A DNA stretch of 64,000 bases, taken from IMG/VR virus record IMGVR_UViG_3300049460_000312, positions 124,001 to 188,000 of that record; one strand, given 5' to 3'. How positions within the stretch are numbered: the first letter of the stretch is position 1; each line of letters begins with the position of its first letter. The DNA comes from a virus. Below, in pieces: positions 17,189 to 25,765 of this stretch. Both the position numbers and the translations under genes were made by a program. The notes beneath the pieces are model-generated. The model ran no database searches, had not been told where the DNA came from, and saw only the letters and a program-made list of their open reading frames with translations.

Positions 17189-17854
17189 TTACGAGGCCTG
17201 GGTGGCATAACCCTCGATTTCGACGAGGTAAATGAACCCTTCGACGGTCTGGTAGTACCGTGCATGCTTGGCGCGCTCGTTGAAACCTTCGTACAGGTAA
17301 CGCGGCTCACCACGCATCTGGGTGATCACACCCGGAATCACCTTGTCGGGGTTGAAGTGATCGTCAAGCGACTCGGGCTCAACGACATCCTTCAGGCCCG
17401 CTTCGGCGAGGTCGTTCTGCTTCATCAGGCGGGCAAAGTCCTTGCCGACACCGATGGTGAAGCCCACGAGGATGTAGCCCTTATGACCTTCCGGGATGCC
17501 CTGGGAAAAGAGCACTGCGTTGTAGTGCGGCTCGGTCGGGATGCGCACCCGTACCTTGCAGAGGAATTCATCGGCCTCGCACGAAGCCGGAATCACGTCC
17601 ACCATCTCGTAGTGGAAGTGATCGATAATCTCCAGCAGCCGCTCGAAGCTGCCGTGCTGGGAACTCATCGCCACATACTGGCTGCGCTGCTTGCGCGAGC
17701 CCTGGGTACGCAACAGCTTGTACAACTGGTCGCTATACAGTCGAGTGAACGTATCGACTTCCGACTGGCGGCGTTCGATCGCCGTCTTCGCTTTGACGCC
17801 CAGATGCGTCAGCTTGGTTGAGGTGTGATTACCAACGTAGCGAAACTGCTCCAT
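17189..17854 (-). CDS. Hypothetical protein, 221 aa, possibly early
   Basis: ATG 17854 follows TTAGGAGGACAC, a near-ideal ribosome site. An alternative ATG at 17953 with AAAGGTGAGAACA upstream would add 33 basic residues; both are possible, and the second lies just 13 bases after a promoter-like CATATTAC motif. The protein has a basic helical N-terminal half (for example KAKTAIERRQSEVDTF) and a more hydrophobic middle (GYILVGFTIGVGKDFARLM). No known motif. If the promoter reading is correct it is expressed early by the injected virion polymerase. Confidence 0.72.
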   Translation of the reverse strand: MEQFRYVGNHTSTKLTHLGVKAKTAIERRQSEVDTFTRLYSDQLYKLLRTQGSRKQRSQYVAMSSQHGSFERLLEIIDHFHYEMVDVIPASCEADEFLCKVRVRIPTEPHYNAVLFSQGIPEGHKGYILVGFTIGVGKDFARLMKQNDLAEAGLKDVVEPESLDDHFNPDKVIPGVITQMRGEPRYLYEGFNERAKHARYYQTVEGFIYLVEIEGYATQAS

Positions 17855-17966
17855 GTGTCCTCCTAATCGGGATGCCTGTCGAGAGCCTCCGCGGGGAGAT
17901 CTTCTCATGGAAAATGTACGATCCAAGTTAAATCGTGCTAGCAAACGATGCATTGTTCTCACCTTT

Positions 17967-17974
17967 GTAATATG
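17967..17974 (-). promoter_or_regulatory. Candidate early promoter motif (CATATTAC)
   Basis: The minus strand reads CATATTAC in an AT-rich context ~110 bases upstream of the 221-aa start. Early phiKZ promoters used by the virion polymerase are described as AT-rich with a TATATTAC-type element, which differs by one base. A second copy at 41604-41611 also points into a leftward gene. Confidence 0.4.
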
Positions 17975-18009
17975 TAATTGAGATTTCTTTGGATTCAATC
18001 CGCCACACA

Positions 18010-18063
18010 GCGGCATAAGAGGCCACTGGAAGCCCGTAGAGGCTCGCCAGTGGCTTTATGACG
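18010..18063. terminator. Terminator hairpin with constant flanks after the prohead protease
   Basis: GGCCACTGG pairs with CCAGTGGCT around a loop of about 20 bases. The flanks are CGGCATAAG on the left and TTTATGACGG on the right. It ends the leftward polymerase-to-protease transcript. Confidence 0.82.
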
Positions 18064-18082
18064 GTAAGGTGATGCCTACCCC

Positions 18083-18853
18083 TTACCAGCTGAAACCAGC
18101 GCCTTTACGCGCTTTGGTTTCGGCGGGCAGTTGCCAGCCCAAGGACGCCATCAGTTCATGGACATTGAGCTGCACGCTCTCATTGCCCACGCCGGCGGTG
18201 TCGATCAACGTCCGCGTACCCGCTTCGACCTGACCGCGGGTGAACGACACGTCTTCCAGGCCTTCGAGGGCGGGGCTGTTGTACTTCTCAGCCACGGCCA
18301 TACCCGGCTCGTTCACGTAGTCAAACGTGACAATGGTCTTGATGAAACGGTTGATCACCCCATTGACCATCCGGTCGTCCGTAAACGAACGAATCGAGAA
18401 GCAGACGTTTTCCGCCGGGTTCTGCAGCTGCTTTTCCAGCACATAGCCCAACGGGCCATTCGGCGCCACTTCGGCAATGATCGCTACGATCGGGCGACCC
18501 TGGTCGTCCTTGTAGTTATCGAAGTCAAGCGACACCGATGCAAAGTGGCAGCACACCTTGTCTTCATGAATCTGCAGCAGTCGAGCGTAGTAAGCCTGCA
18601 TCGACATGTTGGGGTCACGGCGCGGATGACCGTATTCCCCACGAAGTGCGCCGCGCTTGACGCGGCGCATGAACGAGCTGGATTCTTCGAAGAATTCCCG
18701 CGCAGCGTCCGCACGGTAATACATCCCGGCGCTGTTGAACATGTTCAACGCACCGATGACCATCACGTAGTAGCCGCGCTCGTTCTTCTTCAGTTCACCC
18801 ACCTTGTTCGTCCCGTTGAGCCGGGTACAGGTGAAGGAGACGTTGTTGAGCAT
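18083..18853 (-). CDS. Prohead maturation protease, T4 gp21/phiKZ gp175-like
   Basis: The 256-aa protein contains RGEYGHPRRD at residues 71-80, matching the GExxHP histidine motif of the gp21 prohead protease family, and a candidate catalytic Ser in CFSIRSF (S153 or S156) after a conserved-looking strand. These serine proteases cut scaffold and internal virion proteins before DNA packaging. In phiKZ gp175 has this role and lies a few genes from the virion polymerase and tail hydrolase, as here. The ATG at 18853 has an AAGGAGA sequence upstream within the end of the neighbouring gene. A terminator follows. Confidence 0.85.
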   Translation of the reverse strand: MLNNVSFTCTRLNGTNKVGELKKNERGYYVMVIGALNMFNSAGMYYRADAAREFFEESSSFMRRVKRGALRGEYGHPRRDPNMSMQAYYARLLQIHEDKVCCHFASVSLDFDNYKDDQGRPIVAIIAEVAPNGPLGYVLEKQLQNPAENVCFSIRSFTDDRMVNGVINRFIKTIVTFDYVNEPGMAVAEKYNSPALEGLEDVSFTRGQVEAGTRTLIDTAGVGNESVQLNVHELMASLGWQLPAETKARKGAGFSW

Positions 18854-18858
18854 GATTT

Positions 18859-19581
18859 CTAGCTGAAGAGAATCTCTTCCAAGCGCTCGGTGCGCTCAGA
18901 CGGAGAATTGATTGCCGAGACCGTCCCGTTACGGAAATACCCACCGCCGAGTTTATTCACGGCGTTGGTCGCGGACAGGGTCACGTCCTTCAGGGACGCG
19001 TAATACGGCGGATTCGTCGCGATGTCGTTTTCCGACTCGATCACCTGGCGATAATACTGCACGCGGTTCTTCGGGTTGCGTGCTGAGATCGAGATCAGCA
19101 ACTCCGTCACTTCCTTATTGCCGCCGATGTTAGCGCCAGCATGCAGACGTGCGGTGTCGAAGATCTTTGCCAGATCGAAGTAGTTCAGATACCAGGGCAC
19201 GCGGGCCTTGGCAATGATCTCGTCGTAGATTTTGTACGTGAGCGTGTCGGTCTTGACCAGCTTCAGGTTGGCAATCACGACACTGCCGGGATAGAAGACG
19301 AATTCGAGATACTCATCCTCCCCCACCTGCACCCGGTTGATCTCAGCCGGGTCCAGTCGCATCATGGCGTTGACCATCATGATGCCGTACTGATCCCCCA
19401 CCACGATCGCGCAGATCCCGATGATGTACGTTTCCGCCCCCAGAGAGGCCAGACCTCGCTCTGCAAAACGCGAAGGAACATACACCTTGCAACCGGTTGA
19501 GGTTACCAAGGTGTCATCCTCCATTTCGTGCAGCGTAGCGAGGACACTCTTTGGGTTGCGAACCAACTTTGAAGTGTCCAT
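18859..19581 (-). CDS. Hypothetical virion-type protein, 240 aa (phiKZ gp176 position)
   Basis: The start at 19581 lies 11 bases from the end of the 492-aa gene, with TAAAGGAGTAGCGC just before the ATG as a strong ribosome site. The product has a hydrophobic stretch around residues 50-70 (AETYIIGICAIVVGDQYGIMMV), too interrupted to be a clear membrane segment, and a charged C-terminus. Tight packing with the protease on one side and the 492-aa gene on the other indicates one operon. By position it matches phiKZ gp176; I see no motif to assign a function. Confidence 0.75.
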   Translation of the reverse strand: MDTSKLVRNPKSVLATLHEMEDDTLVTSTGCKVYVPSRFAERGLASLGAETYIIGICAIVVGDQYGIMMVNAMMRLDPAEINRVQVGEDEYLEFVFYPGSVVIANLKLVKTDTLTYKIYDEIIAKARVPWYLNYFDLAKIFDTARLHAGANIGGNKEVTELLISISARNPKNRVQYYRQVIESENDIATNPPYYASLKDVTLSATNAVNKLGGGYFRNGTVSAINSPSERTERLEEILFS

Positions 19582-19592
19582 GCGCTACTCCT

Positions 19593-21071
19593 TTAAGCGA
19601 GCTGGGTGTCTTTGGCCGAGAAGACCTGAACCTGATTGGCCGAGACCGGGTCCAGCTGTGCGCCAATCCAGCGGCAGACGTATTCCGTCACCGAGATATT
19701 GGCGGCTTCCTGCGCCGAGAGGCCCGGATTGTTTTCCCGGGCACGTGCCATGCCACCGAGAATCTGTTCCGCATCAGTGCGGAAGAAACGCGAACGGCAA
19801 GCGAGACACAGTGCGAGGCTGCCGAGGTCGTCGAAGTCCTTCGGCGTGAGCGTATTGCTCGCGCGCAGGATCAGCGCCCGCGACGTCGCCCGGTCTTCGA
19901 GCGGGAAGTCTTCCGGCGTGTACTCCTTGGCCAGATACTCCCACTCGCACACGACGGCTTCGCGCATCTGCAGCAACCGCTTCTGGTCGTAGAACGCCTT
20001 GTTGGCGGCGTACTGCCGGTTCCAGGTTGCTTCGAGCAGTTCCTTTTTCGCCAGCAGGTTGTCCAGCCGGGTTTCCTTCTGCGGCTGCAAGAGGTTGCCG
20101 AGCAGCACTTCGTTGGAACCTCCCTGCTTCAGGAAGTCGCGATACACCGAGGCGTTGACCGTGACCTTGATCTGACCACCGGGGACCGTTTCCGTCCCGA
20201 TCACGAGGATGCCGGCTTGGCTGTCGCGATCCAGACGTTCGAGTTCGTGGCACAGACGCAGACCGGCCTGGCTACGGTACGAGACCATAGCCTGCTCGTA
20301 AGCTGCGGCCGACATGTTCACGCCATCGAGCGGCGCATTCCAGATGCGACGGGCAATCAGGAACACCATCAGCGCGGTGTCGACATTGGTGCGGCCACCG
20401 ATAAAGGCGTCCAGACCATCGGCCGGCACGGCCTCAGTCGGTGCCACGCAGAAGATCGACTTCCAGCGCGCCGCGAGCCAGCCTTCCGGCTTCTTCGCGA
20501 AGTATTCGGTCACGGCGGCATCGACCGACGCCGCACCCGTGGCCATCAGTGCACGGATCTGGTTGTCGTCGAGCTCCGGGAAGCCGCCGAGCAATTGCAC
20601 GCGCGTGAAGATGTTGTCGCGGTTCAGCTGGATCGACGAGACGAGACTCGGCTCCGAGAGCGGACCCGGCTGCGTGTGCAGCACGACTTCCACGCCGTTG
20701 TCCGGATTCGAACCGACGAGTTCCATGGCCTGTTGCAGACGACCCGCGTAGGCATCGACAAAGGGAGCCACCACCGTGCGGGCATAGAACAGATGTTTCT
20801 GCAGCTTTTCCGAGAGGAAGTCCGAGATCTCGTCCATCCGTGCCGAGTGTTCGGAATAACCGGTGGCCTGGCAAGCCTGGTCGGTCATCGCGCACATCGC
20901 ATTCAGATCGTGGTAATACTCACCACCTTGCTGCGCCGGGTCGCCGTTGATGTAGGTTGCAGCAACCAGAGTGGCAAGCAGACTGCCAGGTTTTGCAACC
21001 AGCGCGATGTTCTTTTCATCGAGGTTTTTGGTGGTAATGAAACTGCTTTCGGCCGCTTGAAGAGACAGCAT
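19593..21071 (-). CDS. Probable virion protein, 492 aa (phiKZ gp177 position)
   Basis: ATG 21071 lies 3 bases after the end of the small upstream gene, suggesting translational coupling. The product is Leu/Ala-rich and mostly helical, with a cluster CLACR near the C-terminal fifth and no enzyme motif. It is one member of the leftward operon carrying polymerase subunits and the prohead protease. In phiKZ the corresponding gene product is a virion protein, so it may be an internal head or tail part and a substrate of the nearby protease. The last step is inference. Confidence 0.76.
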   Translation of the reverse strand: MLSLQAAESSFITTKNLDEKNIALVAKPGSLLATLVAATYINGDPAQQGGEYYHDLNAMCAMTDQACQATGYSEHSARMDEISDFLSEKLQKHLFYARTVVAPFVDAYAGRLQQAMELVGSNPDNGVEVVLHTQPGPLSEPSLVSSIQLNRDNIFTRVQLLGGFPELDDNQIRALMATGAASVDAAVTEYFAKKPEGWLAARWKSIFCVAPTEAVPADGLDAFIGGRTNVDTALMVFLIARRIWNAPLDGVNMSAAAYEQAMVSYRSQAGLRLCHELERLDRDSQAGILVIGTETVPGGQIKVTVNASVYRDFLKQGGSNEVLLGNLLQPQKETRLDNLLAKKELLEATWNRQYAANKAFYDQKRLLQMREAVVCEWEYLAKEYTPEDFPLEDRATSRALILRASNTLTPKDFDDLGSLALCLACRSRFFRTDAEQILGGMARARENNPGLSAQEAANISVTEYVCRWIGAQLDPVSANQVQVFSAKDTQLA

Positions 21072-21074
21072 GAT

Positions 21075-21272
21075 TTATTGGCCTCCGAGCTTCTTGGTGA
21101 TTTCCTGCTGGAAGATCACCTGGGCGGTGTTGTAGGTCGTCTGACGCGAGAGCTCGGTGCCTTGCAACGAGCGGCTGATCGCATCCGTGTTGAGCTTTTC
21201 GATCGTCCGGGCAGCGAGCTCGGCCGCATTGGCGAGCACCGCTCCGGTCATGACTGATTGTCGGTTTTTCAT
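21075..21272 (-). CDS. Small protein, 65 aa, start uncertain
   Basis: A short frame between the polymerase beta gene and the 492-aa gene. I chose ATG 21272 (MKNRQSVMTGAVLANAAEL) because the longer frame beginning at GTG 21326 would start inside the terminator hairpin of the upstream gene. Neither start has a convincing ribosome site; ATG 21251 is a further option. The protein is a single amphipathic helix region followed by a Gln/Thr-rich end (YNTAQVIFQQEITKKLGGQ). Tight spacing with the 492-aa gene (3 bases) supports it as a real coupled gene. Confidence 0.6.
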   Translation of the reverse strand: MKNRQSVMTGAVLANAAELAARTIEKLNTDAISRSLQGTELSRQTTYNTAQVIFQQEITKKLGGQ

Positions 21273-21329
21273 GAGACTGTACGTCCGCTGATGTTGGGTA
21301 AGAAAAATCCGCGTATAGCGTGACACATG

Positions 21330-21372
21330 AAAGAGGCTACGAGGCCGAAACCTCGTAGCCTGCCTTTATGCC
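21330..21372 (-). terminator. Terminator overlapping the stop codon of the polymerase beta gene
   Basis: AGGCTACGAGG (21334-21344) pairs with CCTCGTAGCCT (21351-21361). The constant GCATAAA sequence on the minus strand contains the TAA stop codon of the beta-like gene. It separates the polymerase unit from the protease unit. Confidence 0.8.
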
Positions 21373-24300
21373 TTGCCGGTGCGGTAAGCCTTGATCACCC
21401 GTTTCGCTGCCACCATCAGCAGCGTCGTGGTAGTTCCGATGATGTACGGCGAGGTCACAATACGTGCGGCAAGCGAGTTCGCCCCGAACACGGCGTCGAT
21501 CTCGACCCCGGACTCAGTACGGATGTTATCATTAAACACCCGGCCGAACACCGTCTTCAGCTGGTTGCCAAAGACGCCCTTGTCGCCCACACCTGCTGAC
21601 ACACGCGTGCTGATATACACCCGAATACAGGCAGTGTCCATCAACAGCGGGTCCGTGCCGATGCGGAACTCATCCGAGACCTGGCCCGTGTAGGCCCGGC
21701 GTCCGATTGCCACATTGCGCGCGGCGATCCGTTTATCCGACCACTGCGACAGGCTGCGCAAGCTGCCTGACATGTCTTCCAGATCCCCGTTGTAGTAGAC
21801 CTCAATGCGCTCGATCTTACCCTTGACTTTGGCCTGAGGCGTCTGGGCCTGCAGCACGCGCAGGGTGTCCAGCGTTTCCTCATCCAGGAAGTGGTTTCGG
21901 GCCGATTGCGCATCTTCAATGATGCATAACATACTTTCGGGCTCTACCGCGTCGTGTTCCTTGACCATGCGGTGAATCTCCTGGTCAAAGTTCACGACGA
22001 TGTCCTTGATCTTCACCTGCTCGGAGATGAGTCGCTTGGTGAGGCGTTGCGAGATCGCGGAGGAGTCTTCCAGTGTGTCGGGCGACTCCATCAGCACCAC
22101 CTTGGCGAGCGTGGCGGACTTCCAGATGATCTGCTTCGGGTTGAGCATGTCGCGCTCGAAGAAGCCCGTGTTGTAGGCGATTGGCTCACCCACTTCAAAG
22201 CTCTGTCCTGCGACCATGTCGGTCTTGATGGTGTGCGGAATCGTGAGGCCCGCAGCATTGCCGTAGCGCCGCCCCAGAATCACACCCTTCTGCTCACCAT
22301 CGGCAAACTCGACCACAATCCCGTCGGGCTTGACGGACACTACCTTACCCGGCTTCTTGGCCGTGACCGCAAACATGTCACCCACCCGATGGGGAATGAC
22401 CTGCTCGTAGCCCGTGCGCACCATCGCCTGCCGGTAACCTTCACAGGCCACCACGTGACGGTTCTGAATGCCGATAAAGTTCACCCGCTTCGGATCGTCC
22501 TTGGTCGACCCCGGTGACACCAGCGCCGAGGTCGACAGCAACGAGGTCGGGCCATGCGCTTCCGCATCGTACGGACGTGCTGTGCCCCGCAACGAATTGA
22601 ACTGCGGATTCGCTGAGGTGAACACGTTAATCGCCACATCCGACGAGTCAACCGTCGACTCGGAGATCACGCCCATATCGTTACGGTGATAGATCCGCGT
22701 ATGCTTCACCATCGAGCGGGAATTCCGACCGCCCGTCCCCGAGTAGGTCACCGCTTCGTTTTCTTTCAGGTTCTGGATCGGGTTAATCTCCGAGACCTGG
22801 TCTTTAGCCGGGTCCTGCTGAATCGCAATCCACACCGCGTACGGATTACATTCCAGTCCGTAGCGATGCTTACCGGGCCGGCCAGCGTGCACGCGGGCTG
22901 ACTTCACCAGCTCGGCATACACCGCACCCGAGAAACGCTCGTAGCCCTTGATGCGCATATAACGCGTATCCTGACTGTCCGGATGCTGATCGTCAGTGAG
23001 CATCTCCGAAGCCCGCACCAGCAGCTTGGTGAAGACCGTCGGCTCCTTCATCTCAATCAGCAGGTCCCGCGTGATCGGGTCAACAAACATCGCCTCCAGC
23101 AGATCGAGCTCGCGCAGGTACTTCACGCCGAGCTTCTTCTCCTCGAAGAGATTAAAGTAGACATCCTTCTTGTTGAACTCTTCCGCGGGGAAACGCGTGG
23201 TGGTGTCGTAGAACTCACGCCAGCCGCCCAGCACCATCGTGGCCAGTTTGTCCTTGCGGGAGAACACGTAGGTCTTGTCATCGAAACTGATCGACCATTC
23301 GTCATCCACCAGGTTGGTACGCTTGCCCACGGGCAGCACCCGCATCGAGGTCGGTTGCACCAGCGTGAGCACGGCATCCCAGCCCAGCAGATACCCGAGC
23401 ACCACCCCCACCGGAATCATCTTGCCAAACACCTTCAGCTCCGCAAACTCCAGCGGCGCTTTGCGGCTGTCCAGTCCAAGGATCGTTTCGATGCTCGGGG
23501 CTTGCCGCTGCCCGTTTTCATCGAAGATGTAGAGATTCTCATCCCAGCCCACTACCAGCTGACCCTGGCCCTCGGCCGTATGGCCGACGACCACAAAGCC
23601 CGGGCTCATCTTGATGGTTGCCATCTTCGACATATCGAAGCTGCACTTGTAGGGTGTACCTTCGACCATCAGGGTGAATTCACGGAAGCCGGTAGCGATC
23701 GCGGTGTACAGGCGCGGCGCCTTGTGCTCTTTCATGAAACCCGAACCCGGCACCATCGAGGTGACGGTCGTATCCGAGACATTCAGGCCGCGCGCCATGA
23801 TCGCCTGGCGAATCCACTTACCCCAGTCATTGACCCGACGCTGGCTACGTTCAGCAAAGATCTTGCCGTAGTAGCTGGTGAGGGCCACCTGGTCCGGGGC
23901 GATCTTGCGGATGGGCATGTCGCCACGTTGCATCCGCATGCGGTAGTTCACCCCGTTGATCTTGAAGTTGCCCTCATCGTCAACCTTGGGGATCTTCATC
24001 TTGATCGTGGACGCCGCGCCCTCAATCGGCTTGACCTGGATCGTGTACTCGTGGTGCGTACCCGTGATGTCTTCGACTTCTTCCACATCGAAGTTGTTGA
24101 TCATCACCCCAGCCGCCTGCAATGAGGAGACCATCGAGGAGATGTCGCGCTGCATCACGTTACGCGAGTAGCGTTCGTTCCAGTCCAGCAACGTCGACTG
24201 CAACATCGACTTATCCAGAATCGTCGGCTGATCCGGAATCGACGGAGGCGTATCGATCTTCAGATGCTCCGGCGCGATCTTGACAAAGTCCTTCATCGTC

Positions 24301-25763
24301 CCTTCATGACCCAGCGGCGCGGGCAGGCTGTTGAACCGCTCGCTCGCCTCCAGCAGACGCCGGTACTCGGGCGCCGAGATGGAACCCGAATCTGCGGCTT
24401 TAGCCAGCTGATGCTGGAAGGCTTCGCTGTGATCGGTCGGGAAGAACTTGGGCTGACGGTTACCCGCTGGCACCCCGCCTGCATCCGGCACGCCATCGGC
24501 GGACACGGCCAGCTCCGGGGTATCCGGATGCGCTTCTTCCGATTCGTCATCACTGACGTCCGGCGGCAAAGCATTCTCGTCACCCTGACCCGTCAGCTCC
24601 AGGGCTTCGAGATCCTTGTCGATTTCAGCCAGGAAGTTGGCATGATCAGTTTCGGCGTCATAACCGGCATAGGCCTGCTCTTCGGTGAGTTCATCATCGA
24701 TCGTGGCCGACTTGGTCAACGGCGAACCACTTGCCGCATCCATGCCTTCATTCTCGACCGGGTCTGTCGTGTCTGCAGCTTCGGCCTGACCCTTATCCGG
24801 ACCGACTACGCCATCGTCGGTGAGCTGCCTGGCTTCCTCGTCACCGAGGTTCTCCGGCATATCGACGTTACGCACTTCGGTGACCGCCATCAGCATGCGC
24901 AGGAACATTTTCTGCAACACGGCCGGGTCCCACGTGCCTTTCTTCAGCGGCGCGAGTTCCGGGTTGGTCTGCTTGGCTTCATCGTGCGCTCGGATAGTCG
25001 CTTGGTCGGGCTTGCGCCACTCTTCCAGCAGCGCCATATCGACGATACTGAAACGCTCACCTTCACGCAGGATGATCTTGACGTTTGAGACGTCCGGGAT
25101 GTACTTGTGGATCAACGACTTTTCAGCCCGATGCTCGCCCAGCCACACCCACAGGTGATGCAGCAGGATCAGCTCGTAGGAGTTGAAGATCCCCATGTTC
25201 TTCGTGGTCCAGCCCGCTACCGTGCGGTCCAGCACCGAGCGCGCCGGCAGCTGTTGCGGCAGTTGCAGCTCGATGTACTGGTGGTAACCCGTCGACACAT
25301 TCTGGCCAATCGACTGGAACAGCGTCGCGAAGATGTTGTACCAGCGGTTGTGGAACGTGAAGAGGTTGCGCTGGTACTTGTAGCGCCCCAGCAGCAGACC
25401 GTAGTTGTGCGTAACGATCACGCGGTTATCGCGCTTCATCGCTTCGATATCGATCGAGGCGCGGAAACGCGGATGCGACGTACGGAACTGGCGGATCTTG
25501 GTGTTGATGTCCCCCGGGATCAGTCGGGGGTTACCCTTCATCTCCGTGAGCGTGGTGTGATGCGTGATCCGCAGCGGCTTGGTGTTCTTCTGATAGAAGA
25601 GCATGTCCTCACTCGGCCACGGATTCGTGACCGAGGGCGAGACATAGTGCACCATCGCCATGGCCGGCAGTTCAAAGCGCGTCACCAGCGGCAGTGGCGG
25701 CGCCGTGAACTGGCCGGTACGGCGCAGCACAAAGTTGCGAAAGAAAAACTGGTATTGAATCAT
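21366..25763 (-). CDS. Virion RNA polymerase beta-like subunit, phiKZ gp178-like
   Basis: This 1465-aa chain carries beta-subunit landmarks in order. Near residue 610 is GNFKINGVNYRMRM, the N-terminal strand motif of beta. Next comes a fork/rifampicin-like region (TYSGTGGRNSRSMVKH ... RNDMGVISESTVD) near 1000, then VVLMESPDTLEDSSAIS near 1215, the counterpart of the GYNFEDA segment. Last is VSAGVGDKGVFGNQLKTV near 1390, the counterpart of the GRHGNKG segment. The C-terminal clamp of cellular beta is missing. An acidic, low-complexity insertion of ~110 residues lies near 310-430. The protein should be packaged in the head and injected to transcribe early genes. ATG 25763 lies 2 bases after the beta' gene stop, so the two are coupled. 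Confidence 0.86.
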   Translation of the reverse strand: MIQYQFFFRNFVLRRTGQFTAPPLPLVTRFELPAMAMVHYVSPSVTNPWPSEDMLFYQKNTKPLRITHHTTLTEMKGNPRLIPGDINTKIRQFRTSHPRFRASIDIEAMKRDNRVIVTHNYGLLLGRYKYQRNLFTFHNRWYNIFATLFQSIGQNVSTGYHQYIELQLPQQLPARSVLDRTVAGWTTKNMGIFNSYELILLHHLWVWLGEHRAEKSLIHKYIPDVSNVKIILREGERFSIVDMALLEEWRKPDQATIRAHDEAKQTNPELAPLKKGTWDPAVLQKMFLRMLMAVTEVRNVDMPENLGDEEARQLTDDGVVGPDKGQAEAADTTDPVENEGMDAASGSPLTKSATIDDELTEEQAYAGYDAETDHANFLAEIDKDLEALELTGQGDENALPPDVSDDESEEAHPDTPELAVSADGVPDAGGVPAGNRQPKFFPTDHSEAFQHQLAKAADSGSISAPEYRRLLEASERFNSLPAPLGHEGTMKDFVKIAPEHLKIDTPPSIPDQPTILDKSMLQSTLLDWNERYSRNVMQRDISSMVSSLQAAGVMINNFDVEEVEDITGTHHEYTIQVKPIEGAASTIKMKIPKVDDEGNFKINGVNYRMRMQRGDMPIRKIAPDQVALTSYYGKIFAERSQRRVNDWGKWIRQAIMARGLNVSDTTVTSMVPGSGFMKEHKAPRLYTAIATGFREFTLMVEGTPYKCSFDMSKMATIKMSPGFVVVGHTAEGQGQLVVGWDENLYIFDENGQRQAPSIETILGLDSRKAPLEFAELKVFGKMIPVGVVLGYLLGWDAVLTLVQPTSMRVLPVGKRTNLVDDEWSISFDDKTYVFSRKDKLATMVLGGWREFYDTTTRFPAEEFNKKDVYFNLFEEKKLGVKYLRELDLLEAMFVDPITRDLLIEMKEPTVFTKLLVRASEMLTDDQHPDSQDTRYMRIKGYERFSGAVYAELVKSARVHAGRPGKHRYGLECNPYAVWIAIQQDPAKDQVSEINPIQNLKENEAVTYSGTGGRNSRSMVKHTRIYHRNDMGVISESTVDSSDVAINVFTSANPQFNSLRGTARPYDAEAHGPTSLLSTSALVSPGSTKDDPKRVNFIGIQNRHVVACEGYRQAMVRTGYEQVIPHRVGDMFAVTAKKPGKVVSVKPDGIVVEFADGEQKGVILGRRYGNAAGLTIPHTIKTDMVAGQSFEVGEPIAYNTGFFERDMLNPKQIIWKSATLAKVVLMESPDTLEDSSAISQRLTKRLISEQVKIKDIVVNFDQEIHRMVKEHDAVEPESMLCIIEDAQSARNHFLDEETLDTLRVLQAQTPQAKVKGKIERIEVYYNGDLEDMSGSLRSLSQWSDKRIAARNVAIGRRAYTGQVSDEFRIGTDPLLMDTACIRVYISTRVSAGVGDKGVFGNQLKTVFGRVFNDNIRTESGVEIDAVFGANSLAARIVTSPYIIGTTTTLLMVAAKRVIKAYRTGKA

Positions 25764-25765
25764 GG

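Noticed and set aside
16972-17313. 113-codon minus-strand frame over 16972-17313
   Set aside because: It overlaps the end of the 221-aa gene and the 43-aa gene in another frame and has no ribosome site; the two shorter genes have good ones.
19551-21257. 568-codon open frame on the plus strand
   Set aside because: Antisense to the 492-aa gene and the end of the 240-aa gene; the minus-strand genes are tightly packed with good starts.
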